From assembly GCF_015223065.1 (NCBI RefSeq), contig NZ_JADFBY010000007.1, forward strand, positions 124,001-188,000: a DNA stretch of 64,000 bases, given 5' to 3'. Shown piece after piece: positions 19,294 to 27,593 of the stretch (position 1 is the stretch's first letter; each line of letters opens with the position of its first letter). This stretch comes from Mucilaginibacter sp. JRF (GTDB taxonomy: Bacteria; Bacteroidota; Bacteroidia; Sphingobacteriales; Sphingobacteriaceae). Below the pieces are notes generated by a model that made no database searches, was not told where the DNA came from, and was given only the letters and a program-made list of their open reading frames with translations. The position numbers and the translations under genes are program-made.

Positions 19294-19326
19294 AAAGCAG
19301 GTGAATATAACGCCTGCTTTCTTTTG
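19294..19326 (+). terminator. Hairpin terminator after GH127
   Basis: AAAGCAGG (19294-19301) pairs with CCTGCTTT (19313-19320), followed by a T-rich tail. It splits the glycosidase unit from the FGE-sulfatase unit. Confidence 0.7.
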
Positions 19327-19416
19327 CTCAGCGTAACAGTATAAATACACTGCCGGCATAAGTTAAACGCGCTTGGTTTTATATATTAGCCTTAGTGTTA
19401 AACTAAACTATACGAA

Positions 19417-20562
19417 TTGAATAAGGCAAAACACCGGTTTTTTGTAGGCGCAGCGGCTTGTTTTTTACTGTTGGGTGCTTGTACATCCAAAACAGAGAAA
19501 AAGAAGGTGGTGCAGAAAAAAGCTCCGGCAAAAAAGGCGCTCTGCTGCGAATCGAACATGCCATCGCGTTTTGGTATGGCGGGCACGGGCGATCAAAAAA
19601 TTGCCGATACGGGTGTGCTTAAGGGGCATGATGGTATGGTGTTTATAAAAGGCGGCACCTTTGGTATGGGTGGCGATAATGATCAGGCATCTGAAGATGA
19701 ATTCCCTAAACACAAGGTAACCGTTAACGGCTTTTGGATGGATGCTACAGAGGTGACCAATGCCCAATTTGCCAAATTTGTAAAGGCAACAGGCTACATC
19801 ACCACTGCCGAACGTAAGCCCGACTGGAACGAGCTGAAAAAGCAATTGCCGCCGGGTACCCCCAAACCTGATGAAAGCATGCTGGTACCCGCATCGCTGG
19901 TGTTTACCCCGCCCGATCATCCGGTAAAACTGGATAACTATGCCCAATGGTGGGCCTGGGTGCCGGGTGCTGACTGGAAGCATCCGCAAGGGCCTAACAG
20001 TAGTATTGTAGGGAAGGATAATTACCCCGTAGTGCACGTTAGTTATTACGATGCGCAGGCCTATTGTAAATGGGCAGGCAAACGTTTACCAACCGAGGCC
20101 GAGTGGGAGTGGGCAGCACGTGGCGGCAGGCAAAACAATATTTACCCATGGGGTAACGAGCCGGTTGACCGTGGCGCGCCAAAAACCAATAGCTGGCAGG
20201 GTGAATTCCCGTGGAAGAATACCGTGGCCGATAAGTTTGAGCGCCTGGCACCTGTGGGCAGCTTTGCGCCCAACCCTTATAAGTTGTTTGATATGGCAGG
20301 CAATGTGTGGGAATGGTGTGCTGATCTGTACAACAACACCTATTATCAAACCATAAACAAGCCCCAGGGAGTTGCAAACCCCAAAGGCCCGGCCAAAAGT
20401 TACGACCCGGACGAGCCTTATGCTGTTAAGCGGGTTATTCGCGGTGGATCGTTTTTATGTAACGATAGTTATTGCTCGGGTTACCGTGTGGCACGCCGAA
20501 TGAAAAATACCGAGGACAGCAGCACCGAGCATGCGGGTTTTAGATGTGTGAGTGATAGGTAG
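19417..20562 (+). CDS. Formylglycine-generating enzyme, lipoprotein form
   Basis: A 381-residue SUMF1-type protein that should oxidise the active-site Cys of the neighbouring sulfatase to formylglycine. Many FGE-fold proteins lack the catalytic cysteines; this one has both: C348 and C353 in GGSFLCNDSYCSGYR, with the spacing of human C336/C341. The fold marks WEWAARGG, DMAGNVWEWC and GFRCVSD are present. The lipobox LLGAC (C22) places it on a membrane facing the periplasm. An in-frame stop lies at 19399, so a TTG at 19417 is the only start that keeps the signal peptide. It precedes the sulfatase by 33 nt. Confidence 0.93.
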   Translation: MNKAKHRFFVGAAACFLLLGACTSKTEKKKVVQKKAPAKKALCCESNMPSRFGMAGTGDQKIADTGVLKGHDGMVFIKGGTFGMGGDNDQASEDEFPKHKVTVNGFWMDATEVTNAQFAKFVKATGYITTAERKPDWNELKKQLPPGTPKPDESMLVPASLVFTPPDHPVKLDNYAQWWAWVPGADWKHPQGPNSSIVGKDNYPVVHVSYYDAQAYCKWAGKRLPTEAEWEWAARGGRQNNIYPWGNEPVDRGAPKTNSWQGEFPWKNTVADKFERLAPVGSFAPNPYKLFDMAGNVWEWCADLYNNTYYQTINKPQGVANPKGPAKSYDPDEPYAVKRVIRGGSFLCNDSYCSGYRVARRMKNTEDSSTEHAGFRCVSDR

Positions 20563-20595
20563 AAAACAATTATTGTTAAACTATAACGCTATACT

Positions 20596-22281
20596 ATGAA
20601 ATGGTTTTTAGGATCGGCCTTGCTGATAGGGCTGGCTTCAACCTTTATGTTTTTTAGGGTGCCGACTGCCAAAGCGCCGGTTGCCGATGAACGCCCCGAT
20701 ATTGTGGTGATCATGGCTGATGATCTGGGTTATTCAGACCTGGGTTGTTATGGCTCCGAGATCAGTACACCGAATATTGATCAGTTGGCTAAGAATGGCA
20801 TACGCTATACGCGTTTCTATAATACATCACGTTGCTGCCCTACACGCGCCTCGCTGCTAACGGGCTTATACAACCAGCGTGCGGGCATTGGTAACATGAC
20901 GGACACTGAGGATGAGCCGGGCTATTTGGGTCACCTGTCAGAAAACTCGGTGACCATTGCCGAGGTGCTGAAATCGGCAGGCTACCAAACGGCTATGTCG
21001 GGCAAGTGGCATGTATCAAACACGCCGGGATTAAAAGACCCGAAAGAGCAAATGAAATGGCTGAACCACCAAACGTATCAGCCTACATTTTCGCCTATTG
21101 AACAATATCCAACAAGCAGAGGATTTGACCGGTTTTACGGAACTATTTGGGGTGTGGTTGACTTTTTTGACCCGTTCAGCCTGGTAAATGGCACCGAACC
21201 GGTTAAGGAAGTGCCAAAAAATTATTACCATACCGATGCAATAAACGATACCGCGGCATCATACATCAGGCAAATGGCTAAAGCTAAAAAGCCGTTCTTC
21301 CTCTACCTTGCCGAGAACGCGCCGCACTGGCCGCTAATGGCCTTGCCCGAAGACATTGCTAAATATAAAGACACCTACAAAGCAGGCTGGGATGCCATCC
21401 GCATGGCACGGTACGATAAGATGGTGAAAGCCGGTTTGATAGATCCGAAAACCACGCCGCTTTCGCCACGCTGGGGTGCTGATTTAAAATGGGAGAACAA
21501 CCCGGACAAGGAGTGGGATGCCGCCGCTATGGCCGTACATGCCGCCATGATCGATCGTATGGATCAGGGAATCGGGCGCGTAATACAGGCATTAAAGGAA
21601 ACCGGGCAGCTGGAAAATACCCTGATCGTTTTTTTGAGTGATAACGGTGCGAGCAATGAAAATTGTACCGCCTACGGCCCCGGCTTTGACCGCCCCGACC
21701 AAACCCGTACCGGCGAACCCATAGTGTATGATATGAAAAAGACCATCATGCCGGGCAAGCAAACCTCGTACGCCTCCATAGGACAGCGCTGGGCCAATGT
21801 GGCCAACACGCCATACCAATTCTGGAAAGCACAATCATACGAGGGTGGGGTACGTACACCCATGATAGCCTACTGGCCAAAAGGCATAAAGATGAAAGGC
21901 GGCAGTGTATCGGCACAAATGGGCCATGTTAAGGATTTTATGGCCACCTTTATGGATCTGGCCAAGGCTAAATATCCTAAAACCTATAAAGGGCACGATA
22001 TTATGCCATCGCAAAGCCATAGCTTCGCCAGCTCATTCAAAGGCAAACCAACAGCTGATGAACCATTGTTCAACGAGCATTTCGGTGCGCGTTATGTTCG
22101 CTACAAAAACTGGAAAATGGTATCGCACAGCGGTCGCGACACTGCATGGCATCTATACGATATCAACAAAGATGAAACCGAGCTTAACGACCTTGCCGCC
22201 TCGCACCCAACAGAAGTAGCGCAACTCACTACCCGCTGGCATCAATGGGCTGAGGATAATTTTGTGTATCCGAAACCGTAG
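20596..22281 (+). CDS. Arylsulfatase, formylglycine-dependent, cysteine type
   Basis: A 561-residue type I sulfatase exported by an N-terminal hydrophobic segment. The metal site opens with PDIVVIMADDLGYSDLG (D42, D43). CCPTRASLLTG carries the CxPxR signature, C80 being the residue turned into formylglycine. K and H in MSGKWHVSN, and LSDNGASNE, complete the site. It removes sulfate esters and shares a transcription unit with its likely maturation enzyme, which suggests that the PUL substrate is sulfated. A type C repeat begins 9 nt after the stop. Confidence 0.95.
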   Translation: MKWFLGSALLIGLASTFMFFRVPTAKAPVADERPDIVVIMADDLGYSDLGCYGSEISTPNIDQLAKNGIRYTRFYNTSRCCPTRASLLTGLYNQRAGIGNMTDTEDEPGYLGHLSENSVTIAEVLKSAGYQTAMSGKWHVSNTPGLKDPKEQMKWLNHQTYQPTFSPIEQYPTSRGFDRFYGTIWGVVDFFDPFSLVNGTEPVKEVPKNYYHTDAINDTAASYIRQMAKAKKPFFLYLAENAPHWPLMALPEDIAKYKDTYKAGWDAIRMARYDKMVKAGLIDPKTTPLSPRWGADLKWENNPDKEWDAAAMAVHAAMIDRMDQGIGRVIQALKETGQLENTLIVFLSDNGASNENCTAYGPGFDRPDQTRTGEPIVYDMKKTIMPGKQTSYASIGQRWANVANTPYQFWKAQSYEGGVRTPMIAYWPKGIKMKGGSVSAQMGHVKDFMATFMDLAKAKYPKTYKGHDIMPSQSHSFASSFKGKPTADEPLFNEHFGARYVRYKNWKMVSHSGRDTAWHLYDINKDETELNDLAASHPTEVAQLTTRWHQWAEDNFVYPKP

Positions 22282-22289
22282 TAGTTCAA

Positions 22290-22319
22290 CCCCTCCTAAA
22301 TCCTCCCCGAGGGGGAGGG
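22290..22319 (+). repeat. Type C GC-rich hairpin repeat
   Basis: CCCCTCCTAAATCCTCCCCG then AGGGGGAGGG, starting 9 nt after the sulfatase stop. The hairpin is followed by A-rich sequence; it may act as a terminator. Confidence 0.8.
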
Positions 22320-22332
22320 CTTGAAAAAAAAC

Positions 22333-22400
22333 TTGTCATTTCGAGTGGTAGCGAGAAATCTGCACGTGTTTATAACAAAGCGACAGATTTCTCCTCGTAC
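22333..22400 (+). repeat. Type A repeat, right end missing
   Basis: The element runs from TGTCATTTCGAGTGGTAGCG to CTCCTCGTAC and stops there; the expected CTCGTTCGAAATGACA is absent and a type C repeat begins at the next base. Confidence 0.75.
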
Positions 22401-22434
22401 AACCCCACCTAAATCATCCCCGAGGGGGAGGACT
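22401..22434 (+). repeat. Type C repeat abutting a truncated A element
   Basis: AACCCCACCTAAATCATCCC followed by CGAGGGGGAGGACT. It joins the truncated A element with no spacer, as if it had replaced the end of A. Confidence 0.75.
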
Positions 22435-22455
22435 TTAATATATATTATGTTCTTC

Positions 22456-22799
22456 AAAAAAAGCGCGTAGGGCTGGCAGAAAACCGGGCCAGGGAGTATG
22501 TCCTGTGGGTGGAAGGTTTTTTCTGCCTTGACTTTTGGTTACTTTGCATCTAAGGTAAAGTAACTGGCCTCTGCGGCCAAGAGCAGGCTGACATTCGTAA
22601 GAGCACAACCACCTAATAAAGCACTATCTAAAAATCGCTTCATTACTTATCCTAAACTTCTTTTGTGCAGACAAAAGAAGCAAAAACTGCCGGCTACGCC
22701 CTGCCCGGTGAAAGTTTCTACTTTGGCAGGGCTTGTGCTGCTCCGGGCATTTCTGATGCCGGTAGGGATAGGTTATTTACAGCTTGTGCTTTTATTTTT
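22456..22799 (+). repeat. Dispersed repeat D, copy 2
   Basis: The second copy of the D element, same orientation as 4234-4594 and again joined to a type A element. Stem 1 pairs GGCAGAAAACC (22475-22485) with 22515-22527. Stem 2 pairs GTTACTTT (22538-22545) with AAAGTAAC (22557-22564). Stem 3 pairs CTTCTTTTGT (22657-22666) with ACAAAAGAAG (22671-22680) around GCAG. Stems 1 and 3 differ from copy 1 only by paired substitutions that keep pairing. No protein-coding signal was accepted. Confidence 0.85.
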
Positions 22800-22883
22800 T
22801 GTCATTTCGAGCGATAGTGAGAAATCTGCACGCGTTCAATATCAAAGCGACAGATTTCTTCTCGTACCTCGTTCGAAATGACA
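22800..22883 (+). repeat. Type A inverted repeat attached to D copy 2
   Basis: A full-length A element, TGTCATTTCGAGCGATAG through to GTTCGAAATGACA, with good pairing of both ends. It is the right-hand part of the composite D-A repeat also seen at 4234-4677. Confidence 0.85.
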
Positions 22884-22896
22884 AAAATGTTTTAAA

Positions 22897-22926
22897 GTCC
22901 TCCCCTCAGGGAGGATTTAGGAGGGG
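22897..22926 (-). repeat. Type C repeat ending at the lactonase stop codon
   Basis: GTCCTCCCCTCAGGGAGG then ATTTAGGAGGGG; its last base touches the lactonase stop codon (22927-22929, minus strand). Read on the minus strand it is a hairpin right after the gene. Confidence 0.75.
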
Positions 22927-24060
22927 TTACATCGCCGGGGTAAACTTCAAACACACCGGTTTATCAACAGGTGTTGATGCTACCATGTTGCCGATCTTGC
23001 CACTTACCGGGTCGCGTTTAAATACGTTGATAGTGTTGGTATCCTGATTGCCTACCAGCAGGAAAGCGCCTGTTGGGTCTATCACAAAGTTGCGAGGTGC
23101 TTTGCCGCGGGTTGGGGTACGGTCAATAAAGGTGAGCATACCGTTTTCGCTGTTGATGGCGTAGGTCACAATTTCGTTGGCATCGCCACGGTTTGATGCA
23201 TAAACAAAACGACCGTCGGGCGATACATGGATATCCGCCGCGCCTACCGCGCCCTTAAAGCCATCAGCCAGCATGGTTATTGATTGTATTTGCTTGGGCT
23301 TACCACCGTTAAACTCAAAGGCGGTTACCGCGCCGGTGAGTTCCTGCACTACGTACATGTATTTTTTATCGGGCGTAAAATCAAGGTGACGGGGGCCACT
23401 GCCCGGCGATACGGTCACAAAATCAACCGGGGCAGGCTCTAAAGGCTTTGAATCGCCCTTGTCATATTTCTTTATGCTGATCTTATCCGTACCCAGGTCG
23501 GTGAGCAATAAATACTTTTCATCCGGAGATAAAAATGCGCCGTGCGCGTGCGGGCCTTCCTGGCGTTGCTTGTTAACGCCGGTGCCTTTATCCTGTATAA
23601 CCTGCGCCGCGGGTTTCAATGAGCCATCTTCACTAATAGGCAACGCTGCGAATGATCCGCTGGAATAATTAGCGACAAACACATGCTTCCTGTCCTCATC
23701 AACCGAGATATAGCATGGCGATGCGCCGGCGCTTTTTTGTTTGTTAATGAATGTTAGTGCGCCGCCTTTCGGGTCAAAGCTGTATGAATATACCTCGCCG
23801 TTATCGGTTTCACTTACGGCGTAAACAAACTTGTTGGTCTTGTCAACACACAGGTATGATGGATTGGGTACATCATCGCTCTGGCTTAGGTAGGCCAGTC
23901 TGCCGGTTTCGGCATAAAAACGAAATACAGATATACCCTTGCTGTTATCGGTATTATAAGCACCCACAATAAGGTCGAAAGTTTTGGGGCCTTTCTTTTT
24001 GTTCTGTGCGTTCATCATCATCGGGGCAAGCAAGGCCAGTGCCAATAGCATCTTCTTCAT
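22927..24060 (-). CDS. Secreted lactonase-family beta-propeller protein (YbhE/Pgl fold)
   Basis: A 377-residue protein with a signal peptide (to MMNAQN) and the seven-bladed propeller of the 6-phosphogluconolactonase/lactonase family. Blade repeats such as PSYLCVDKTNKFVYAVSE, PCYISVDEDRKHVFVANYSS, PRHLDFTPDKKYMYVVQE and DIHVSPDGRFVYASNRG are visible. Because it is exported, a role in the cytosolic pentose-phosphate pathway is doubtful; a periplasmic sugar-lactonase role is more likely. The gene stands alone, next to a type C repeat. Confidence 0.88.
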   Translation of the reverse strand: MKKMLLALALLAPMMMNAQNKKKGPKTFDLIVGAYNTDNSKGISVFRFYAETGRLAYLSQSDDVPNPSYLCVDKTNKFVYAVSETDNGEVYSYSFDPKGGALTFINKQKSAGASPCYISVDEDRKHVFVANYSSGSFAALPISEDGSLKPAAQVIQDKGTGVNKQRQEGPHAHGAFLSPDEKYLLLTDLGTDKISIKKYDKGDSKPLEPAPVDFVTVSPGSGPRHLDFTPDKKYMYVVQELTGAVTAFEFNGGKPKQIQSITMLADGFKGAVGAADIHVSPDGRFVYASNRGDANEIVTYAINSENGMLTFIDRTPTRGKAPRNFVIDPTGAFLLVGNQDTNTINVFKRDPVSGKIGNMVASTPVDKPVCLKFTPAM

Positions 24061-24102
24061 AACTATTATTGGTATTTGTTAATGCAAGTTATGTAAAAAC
24101 AA

Positions 24103-24126
24103 CAAAAAAGCCCCTTAAAAGGGGCT
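24103..24126 (-). terminator. Hairpin terminator after the pseudouridine synthase gene
   Basis: AGCCCCTT (24109-24116) pairs with AAGGGGCT (24119-24126); on the minus strand six T follow. Confidence 0.85.
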
Positions 24127-24130
24127 CATT

Positions 24131-25471
24131 TTATAGCAGGTGCTTTAGCTGTATCAATTCTTTTTCTTCGAGATGCCTCCAGCGGCCGCGTGGCAGATCT
24201 TTCTTGGTAAGGCCGGCATACACCACCCTGTCCAGTTTAACTACCTCATAACCTAACGATTCAAATATACGGCGCACAATACGGTTTTTACCGCTGTGTA
24301 TCTGTATACCTATCTCGCGCTTGGTACCACCCTGAACGTACGATACTGAGTCGGGCTTAATAAAACCGTCTTCCAGCTCAACGCCAAATTCTATCTTGTT
24401 CAAATCGCCCTGGGTAAGGCCTTTGCTTAATTCAACCTGGTAAAGCTTAACCACATTGCTGCGCGGGTGCGATAGCTTGTCGGCCAAATCGCCGTCATTG
24501 GTCATCAGTAGTAAACCGGTTGTATTACGGTCAAGGCGGCCAACCGGATAAATGCGCTCCTTGCTGGCTTTCTCAACCAGGTGCATTACGGTACGGCGCT
24601 CCTGCGGATCGTCGGTAGTGGTAATATAATCTTTCGGTTTGTTCAACAGAACGTAAACCATTTTTTCGCGTTTCAGGGTTTCGCCGTTGTAGCGAACAAC
24701 ATCCTTAGCCGGGTCAACCTTAAAGCCAAGCTCTGATACCACTTCGCCATTAACAGAAACCACACCGGCCTCGATCAGCTCATCAGCCTTACGGCGAGAG
24801 CATATACCTGCATTGGCTATGTAACGGTTAAGCCTGATCAGGCCGTCATTTTCTTTTTCTTTTTTAGGCTCGCTCGGGTTTTTACGACCACGCATGGTTC
24901 TTACCGGCGCATCATTACCCTCGTGGTCGTCACGGTTGCGGGTGCGGCGGTCATCACGATATGGTTTATCGCCAAAGCCTGAGTTATCTCTTTTAAAGCC
25001 ACCCTCGCCACGGCCTTTGCCACGGCTATCGCTGCCATAGCTTCTTTTTGGCCTGTCGCCGCCATCGGTAGGGCGGCCACTGTATGGTTTTGGGCGTGAT
25101 GATGAATATGGCTTTTTATCGCCAAAGTCATTACCCTCGCTGTTGCGTTTCGGTCTGTCTGTTGATTCAGAACGGCTTGAGAAAGGCCTGTCACCGCGGG
25201 GCGAAAAAGGTTTATCACCGCGGGGCGAAAAAGGTTTATCACCACGGGGTGAAAACGGTTTGTCGCCACGTGCCGAAAAGGGCTTGCGGTCGCCTGTTTT
25301 GTCTTTATCAAACTTTTTTGAGGGATTGTAGTTATCACTCGGGCCACTTTTTGCGGAGAATTTACCGCGTGGACCTGATGATGGTCTTTTTGAGTCATCA
25401 CCCTTTGAGTACTTTTTAGGTGATCTGTTGGACTTGTCGTCGCGACTGTTCCCTGGTCTTTTGAATACCAT
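24131..25471 (-). CDS. 23S rRNA pseudouridine synthase, RluB/RsuA family, with long disordered tail
   Basis: A 446-residue protein. Residues about 215-446 form the enzyme: an S4 RNA-binding domain (IRLNRYIANAGICSRRKADE) and the RluB/RsuA catalytic domain with D314 in GRLDRNTTG. It should convert a uridine of 23S rRNA to pseudouridine. The first 210 residues are low complexity and basic, and include tandem octapeptides GDKPFSPR (about 25189-25292 on DNA). Such tails are common in Bacteroidota homologues and probably bind RNA. The ATG at 25471 lies just downstream of a full-consensus promoter. Confidence 0.92.
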   Translation of the reverse strand: MVFKRPGNSRDDKSNRSPKKYSKGDDSKRPSSGPRGKFSAKSGPSDNYNPSKKFDKDKTGDRKPFSARGDKPFSPRGDKPFSPRGDKPFSPRGDRPFSSRSESTDRPKRNSEGNDFGDKKPYSSSRPKPYSGRPTDGGDRPKRSYGSDSRGKGRGEGGFKRDNSGFGDKPYRDDRRTRNRDDHEGNDAPVRTMRGRKNPSEPKKEKENDGLIRLNRYIANAGICSRRKADELIEAGVVSVNGEVVSELGFKVDPAKDVVRYNGETLKREKMVYVLLNKPKDYITTTDDPQERRTVMHLVEKASKERIYPVGRLDRNTTGLLLMTNDGDLADKLSHPRSNVVKLYQVELSKGLTQGDLNKIEFGVELEDGFIKPDSVSYVQGGTKREIGIQIHSGKNRIVRRIFESLGYEVVKLDRVVYAGLTKKDLPRGRWRHLEEKELIQLKHLL

Positions 25472-25503
25472 AATTTTTTGTTTTACGCTTCTCAGCGGAG
25501 GGA

Positions 25504-25534
25504 CAAAGTTAGGTTTTTTGTACGGATTTCACAA
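25504..25534 (-). promoter_or_regulatory. Promoter of the pseudouridine synthase gene
   Basis: On the minus strand TTG (25534-25532), 20 bp, then TAACTTTG (25511-25504): a full match to the Bacteroidota -33/-7 consensus. Confidence 0.8.
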
Positions 25535-25631
25535 GTTTTTGTTTCAGCGCAAAAACAGTGTTTAACAGCTATTTAGGGTAGCTTTTTTAGTGTGAAAAAA
25601 TTGCTCAAAACACTAAGCAAATTGCAAGTGC

Positions 25632-25662
25632 TTGATAATGTGATTTATATATCGTACATTTG
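25632..25662 (+). promoter_or_regulatory. Promoter of the lytic transglycosylase gene
   Basis: TTG (25632-25634), 20 bp, TACATTTG (25655-25662): a full -33/-7 match, 27 nt before the ATG at 25690. Confidence 0.8.
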
Positions 25663-25689
25663 CAGCGAGTTTTACATATTGTACACTAA

Positions 25690-26475
25690 ATGATAGAAAA
25701 ACGAATGACAAAAAAACACTTAATTACGTGCTCCGTAATGTTGGTGGTAGTAATCATTTCGGCTTTTGATCTTTCTAATGCAACAGTAGTTAAACGACCA
25801 AGTGTCGCACAAAATGCAGCCCGTTTCGCCCTTATTGAGGCGCCAAATGAGGAGGCAGCAGGTTTTAGTTTTGCTGATGAGGATTTGCCTGAAAACAGCA
25901 AACGCGTAAACCGCAAACTGAATTATTCGTTAAGGATGCATTCCTACACAAAAGTTCAGTCAAACATTCTGCATATCAAAGCAGAAAAATTATTTCCGGT
26001 GATTGAACCGATACTCGAGGAGTATGGCATTCCCGAAGACTTTAAGTACATCCCACTGGTTGAGTCGGGCCTTCGCGAAGGCACCTCTCGTAAGGGGGCA
26101 CGTGGCCCATGGCAGTTTATGCCGGGTACCGCGCGCAGCTTTGGCTTAAAGGTAGGCAACAAAAAAGACGAGCGCCTTAATCTACGCAAATCAACCGTTG
26201 CGGCTTGTAAGTATTTAAACGAGCTGTTTGACGAGTTTGGTAGCTGGACGTTGGCCGCCGCCGCTTACAACAATGGCTCGATCAGAATTGTGAAAGCCAT
26301 GCACAAACAAAATGAGGATAATTATTTCCGCATGCGCCTTAATCGTGAAACCGGCATGTATGTTTACAAGCTGGTAGCCATGAAAGAGGTTATTGAAAAC
26401 CCTGAAAAGTATGGGTATGATGAATTGATGGCGCAGGTATTATTTCACCCTGCTAACTTAATGGCCTTCAATTAA
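25690..26475 (+). CDS. Lytic transglycosylase (SLT, MltD-like)
   Basis: A 261-residue exported enzyme that cleaves peptidoglycan glycan strands. An N-terminal hydrophobic segment (residues 11-26) is followed by a linker and the SLT domain with the catalytic glutamate E125 in YIPLVESGLREG, then GARGPWQFMPGTARSFGL and AAAAYNNGS. There are no LysM repeats, unlike full MltD. A second ATG at 25705 is an equally possible start. The gene diverges from the pseudouridine synthase gene, each with its own promoter. Confidence 0.92.
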   Translation: MIEKRMTKKHLITCSVMLVVVIISAFDLSNATVVKRPSVAQNAARFALIEAPNEEAAGFSFADEDLPENSKRVNRKLNYSLRMHSYTKVQSNILHIKAEKLFPVIEPILEEYGIPEDFKYIPLVESGLREGTSRKGARGPWQFMPGTARSFGLKVGNKKDERLNLRKSTVAACKYLNELFDEFGSWTLAAAAYNNGSIRIVKAMHKQNEDNYFRMRLNRETGMYVYKLVAMKEVIENPEKYGYDELMAQVLFHPANLMAFN

Positions 26476-26503
26476 CTATTACCATTTTTACGGAGCACAA
26501 TTT

Positions 26504-26536
26504 AAGCCGGCCTTATATATAGGGCCGGCTTTTTTA
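26504..26536. terminator. Hairpin terminator between convergent genes
   Basis: AAGCCGGCC (26504-26512) pairs with GGCCGGCTT (26523-26531), with a T-run after. Confidence 0.85.
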
Positions 26537-26543
26537 TTTAGGG

Positions 26544-27455
26544 CTAAAACCGCTCCTCGTGTATCTCCTTACCCGCCACTACGCCTGCCATGCCACCACT
26601 GGCAACAGCTGCCGAAACTGCCCGCATTGGCGATGTGCTATCGCCGCAGGCAAATACACCGGATACGTTGGTTTTCTGCATCATATCAACCTTAATGTAT
26701 CCTTGCTCATTAAACTCACAGCCCAGTTTTTCGGGTATATCGGTATGTTGTGTAAATGGTAAACGGGCATATAATGCCTTTAGTGAAAAGCTTTCGCCAT
26801 CGCTAAATATCAGCTGATCGATATACCCATCCTGATGCTCGAATTTGCTGATGGTTGTTTCCACAATATTGATGTTGTTTCGGCCCATTGCTTCACGCTG
26901 CTCATCAGTAAAATCAGCTTTGCCATTGGTAAAAACGGTGAGTTTTTTTGTCCAGTTTGATATGAGTTTGGCCATCTCAAAACCCATATCGCCATTGGCT
27001 AAAATGCCCGTTTCTTCGTGCTTGTATTCATAACCGTGGCAGTAAGGGCAATGGATGATGGATATCCCCCAACACTCCGCAAAGCCCTCAATATCAGGGA
27101 ATGTATCTTTAATGCCTGTAGCTATAATTATCTTTTTGGTATGATAAACGGTATCGCTCTCGGCAATGGTCAATTCAAAATTATTGGTACTGCCTGTAAC
27201 CGCTGTTGCCGTGCCGTTGAGGTATTGAACAGTAGGATAAGCCAGTACATCCTTTTTGGCGGCGGCGTGCATGTCGGCAGGTGTCCAGCCATCGTGCATA
27301 ATAAAGTTGTGCGAGTGTGGTGTTTGGCGATTGCAGGGTTTGCCGCTATCGATGATCAGCGTGTTGTACAACGCCCGGCCCAAAGCCATACCGGCAGACA
27401 GCCCCGAGTTACTGCCACCAATAATGATGACATCAAATTTTGTTTGTGGTTCCAT
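26544..27455 (-). CDS. Thioredoxin-reductase-like FAD/NAD(P) oxidoreductase
   Basis: A 303-residue flavoprotein of the thioredoxin reductase family. FAD binding is shown by IIIGGSNSGLSAGMALGR near the N-terminus and by VFACGDSTSP near the end. The redox site is CPYC in IIHCPYCHGYE. The NAD(P)-binding loop is less regular (GILANGDMGFEMAK) than in TrxB, so this is a TrxB paralogue of unknown partner rather than the housekeeping enzyme. No thioredoxin gene is adjacent. Confidence 0.88.
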   Translation of the reverse strand: MEPQTKFDVIIIGGSNSGLSAGMALGRALYNTLIIDSGKPCNRQTPHSHNFIMHDGWTPADMHAAAKKDVLAYPTVQYLNGTATAVTGSTNNFELTIAESDTVYHTKKIIIATGIKDTFPDIEGFAECWGISIIHCPYCHGYEYKHEETGILANGDMGFEMAKLISNWTKKLTVFTNGKADFTDEQREAMGRNNINIVETTISKFEHQDGYIDQLIFSDGESFSLKALYARLPFTQHTDIPEKLGCEFNEQGYIKVDMMQKTNVSGVFACGDSTSPMRAVSAAVASGGMAGVVAGKEIHEERF

Positions 27456-27505
27456 GTTTAACAGGTATAAGAAAGTTTATGATGTGGATCTGATAAAACC
27501 GAACT

Positions 27506-27540
27506 CCAAAAAATACGGCATGGGGGTTAGCCATGCCGCA
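27506..27540 (-). terminator. Hairpin terminator after the HxlR gene
   Basis: CGGCATGG (27516-27523) pairs with CCATGCCG (27531-27538); the minus-strand transcript then runs into a U-rich stretch (27506-27513). Confidence 0.75.
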
Positions 27541-27593
27541 GTTTTTGGTTCGTATTTTTTATTGTTGATTGATGAACGATTTACCGCCCCGAT

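Noticed and set aside
25189..25292. Tandem 24-bp repeats resembling a short CRISPR array
   Set aside because: There are no spacers; the units encode the octapeptide GDKPFSPR in the tail of the pseudouridine synthase.
24131..26475. Long opposite-strand frames within several genes (for example at 24901-25401 and 14590-15300)
   Set aside because: They are shadows of the real genes with no start context, domains or expected composition.
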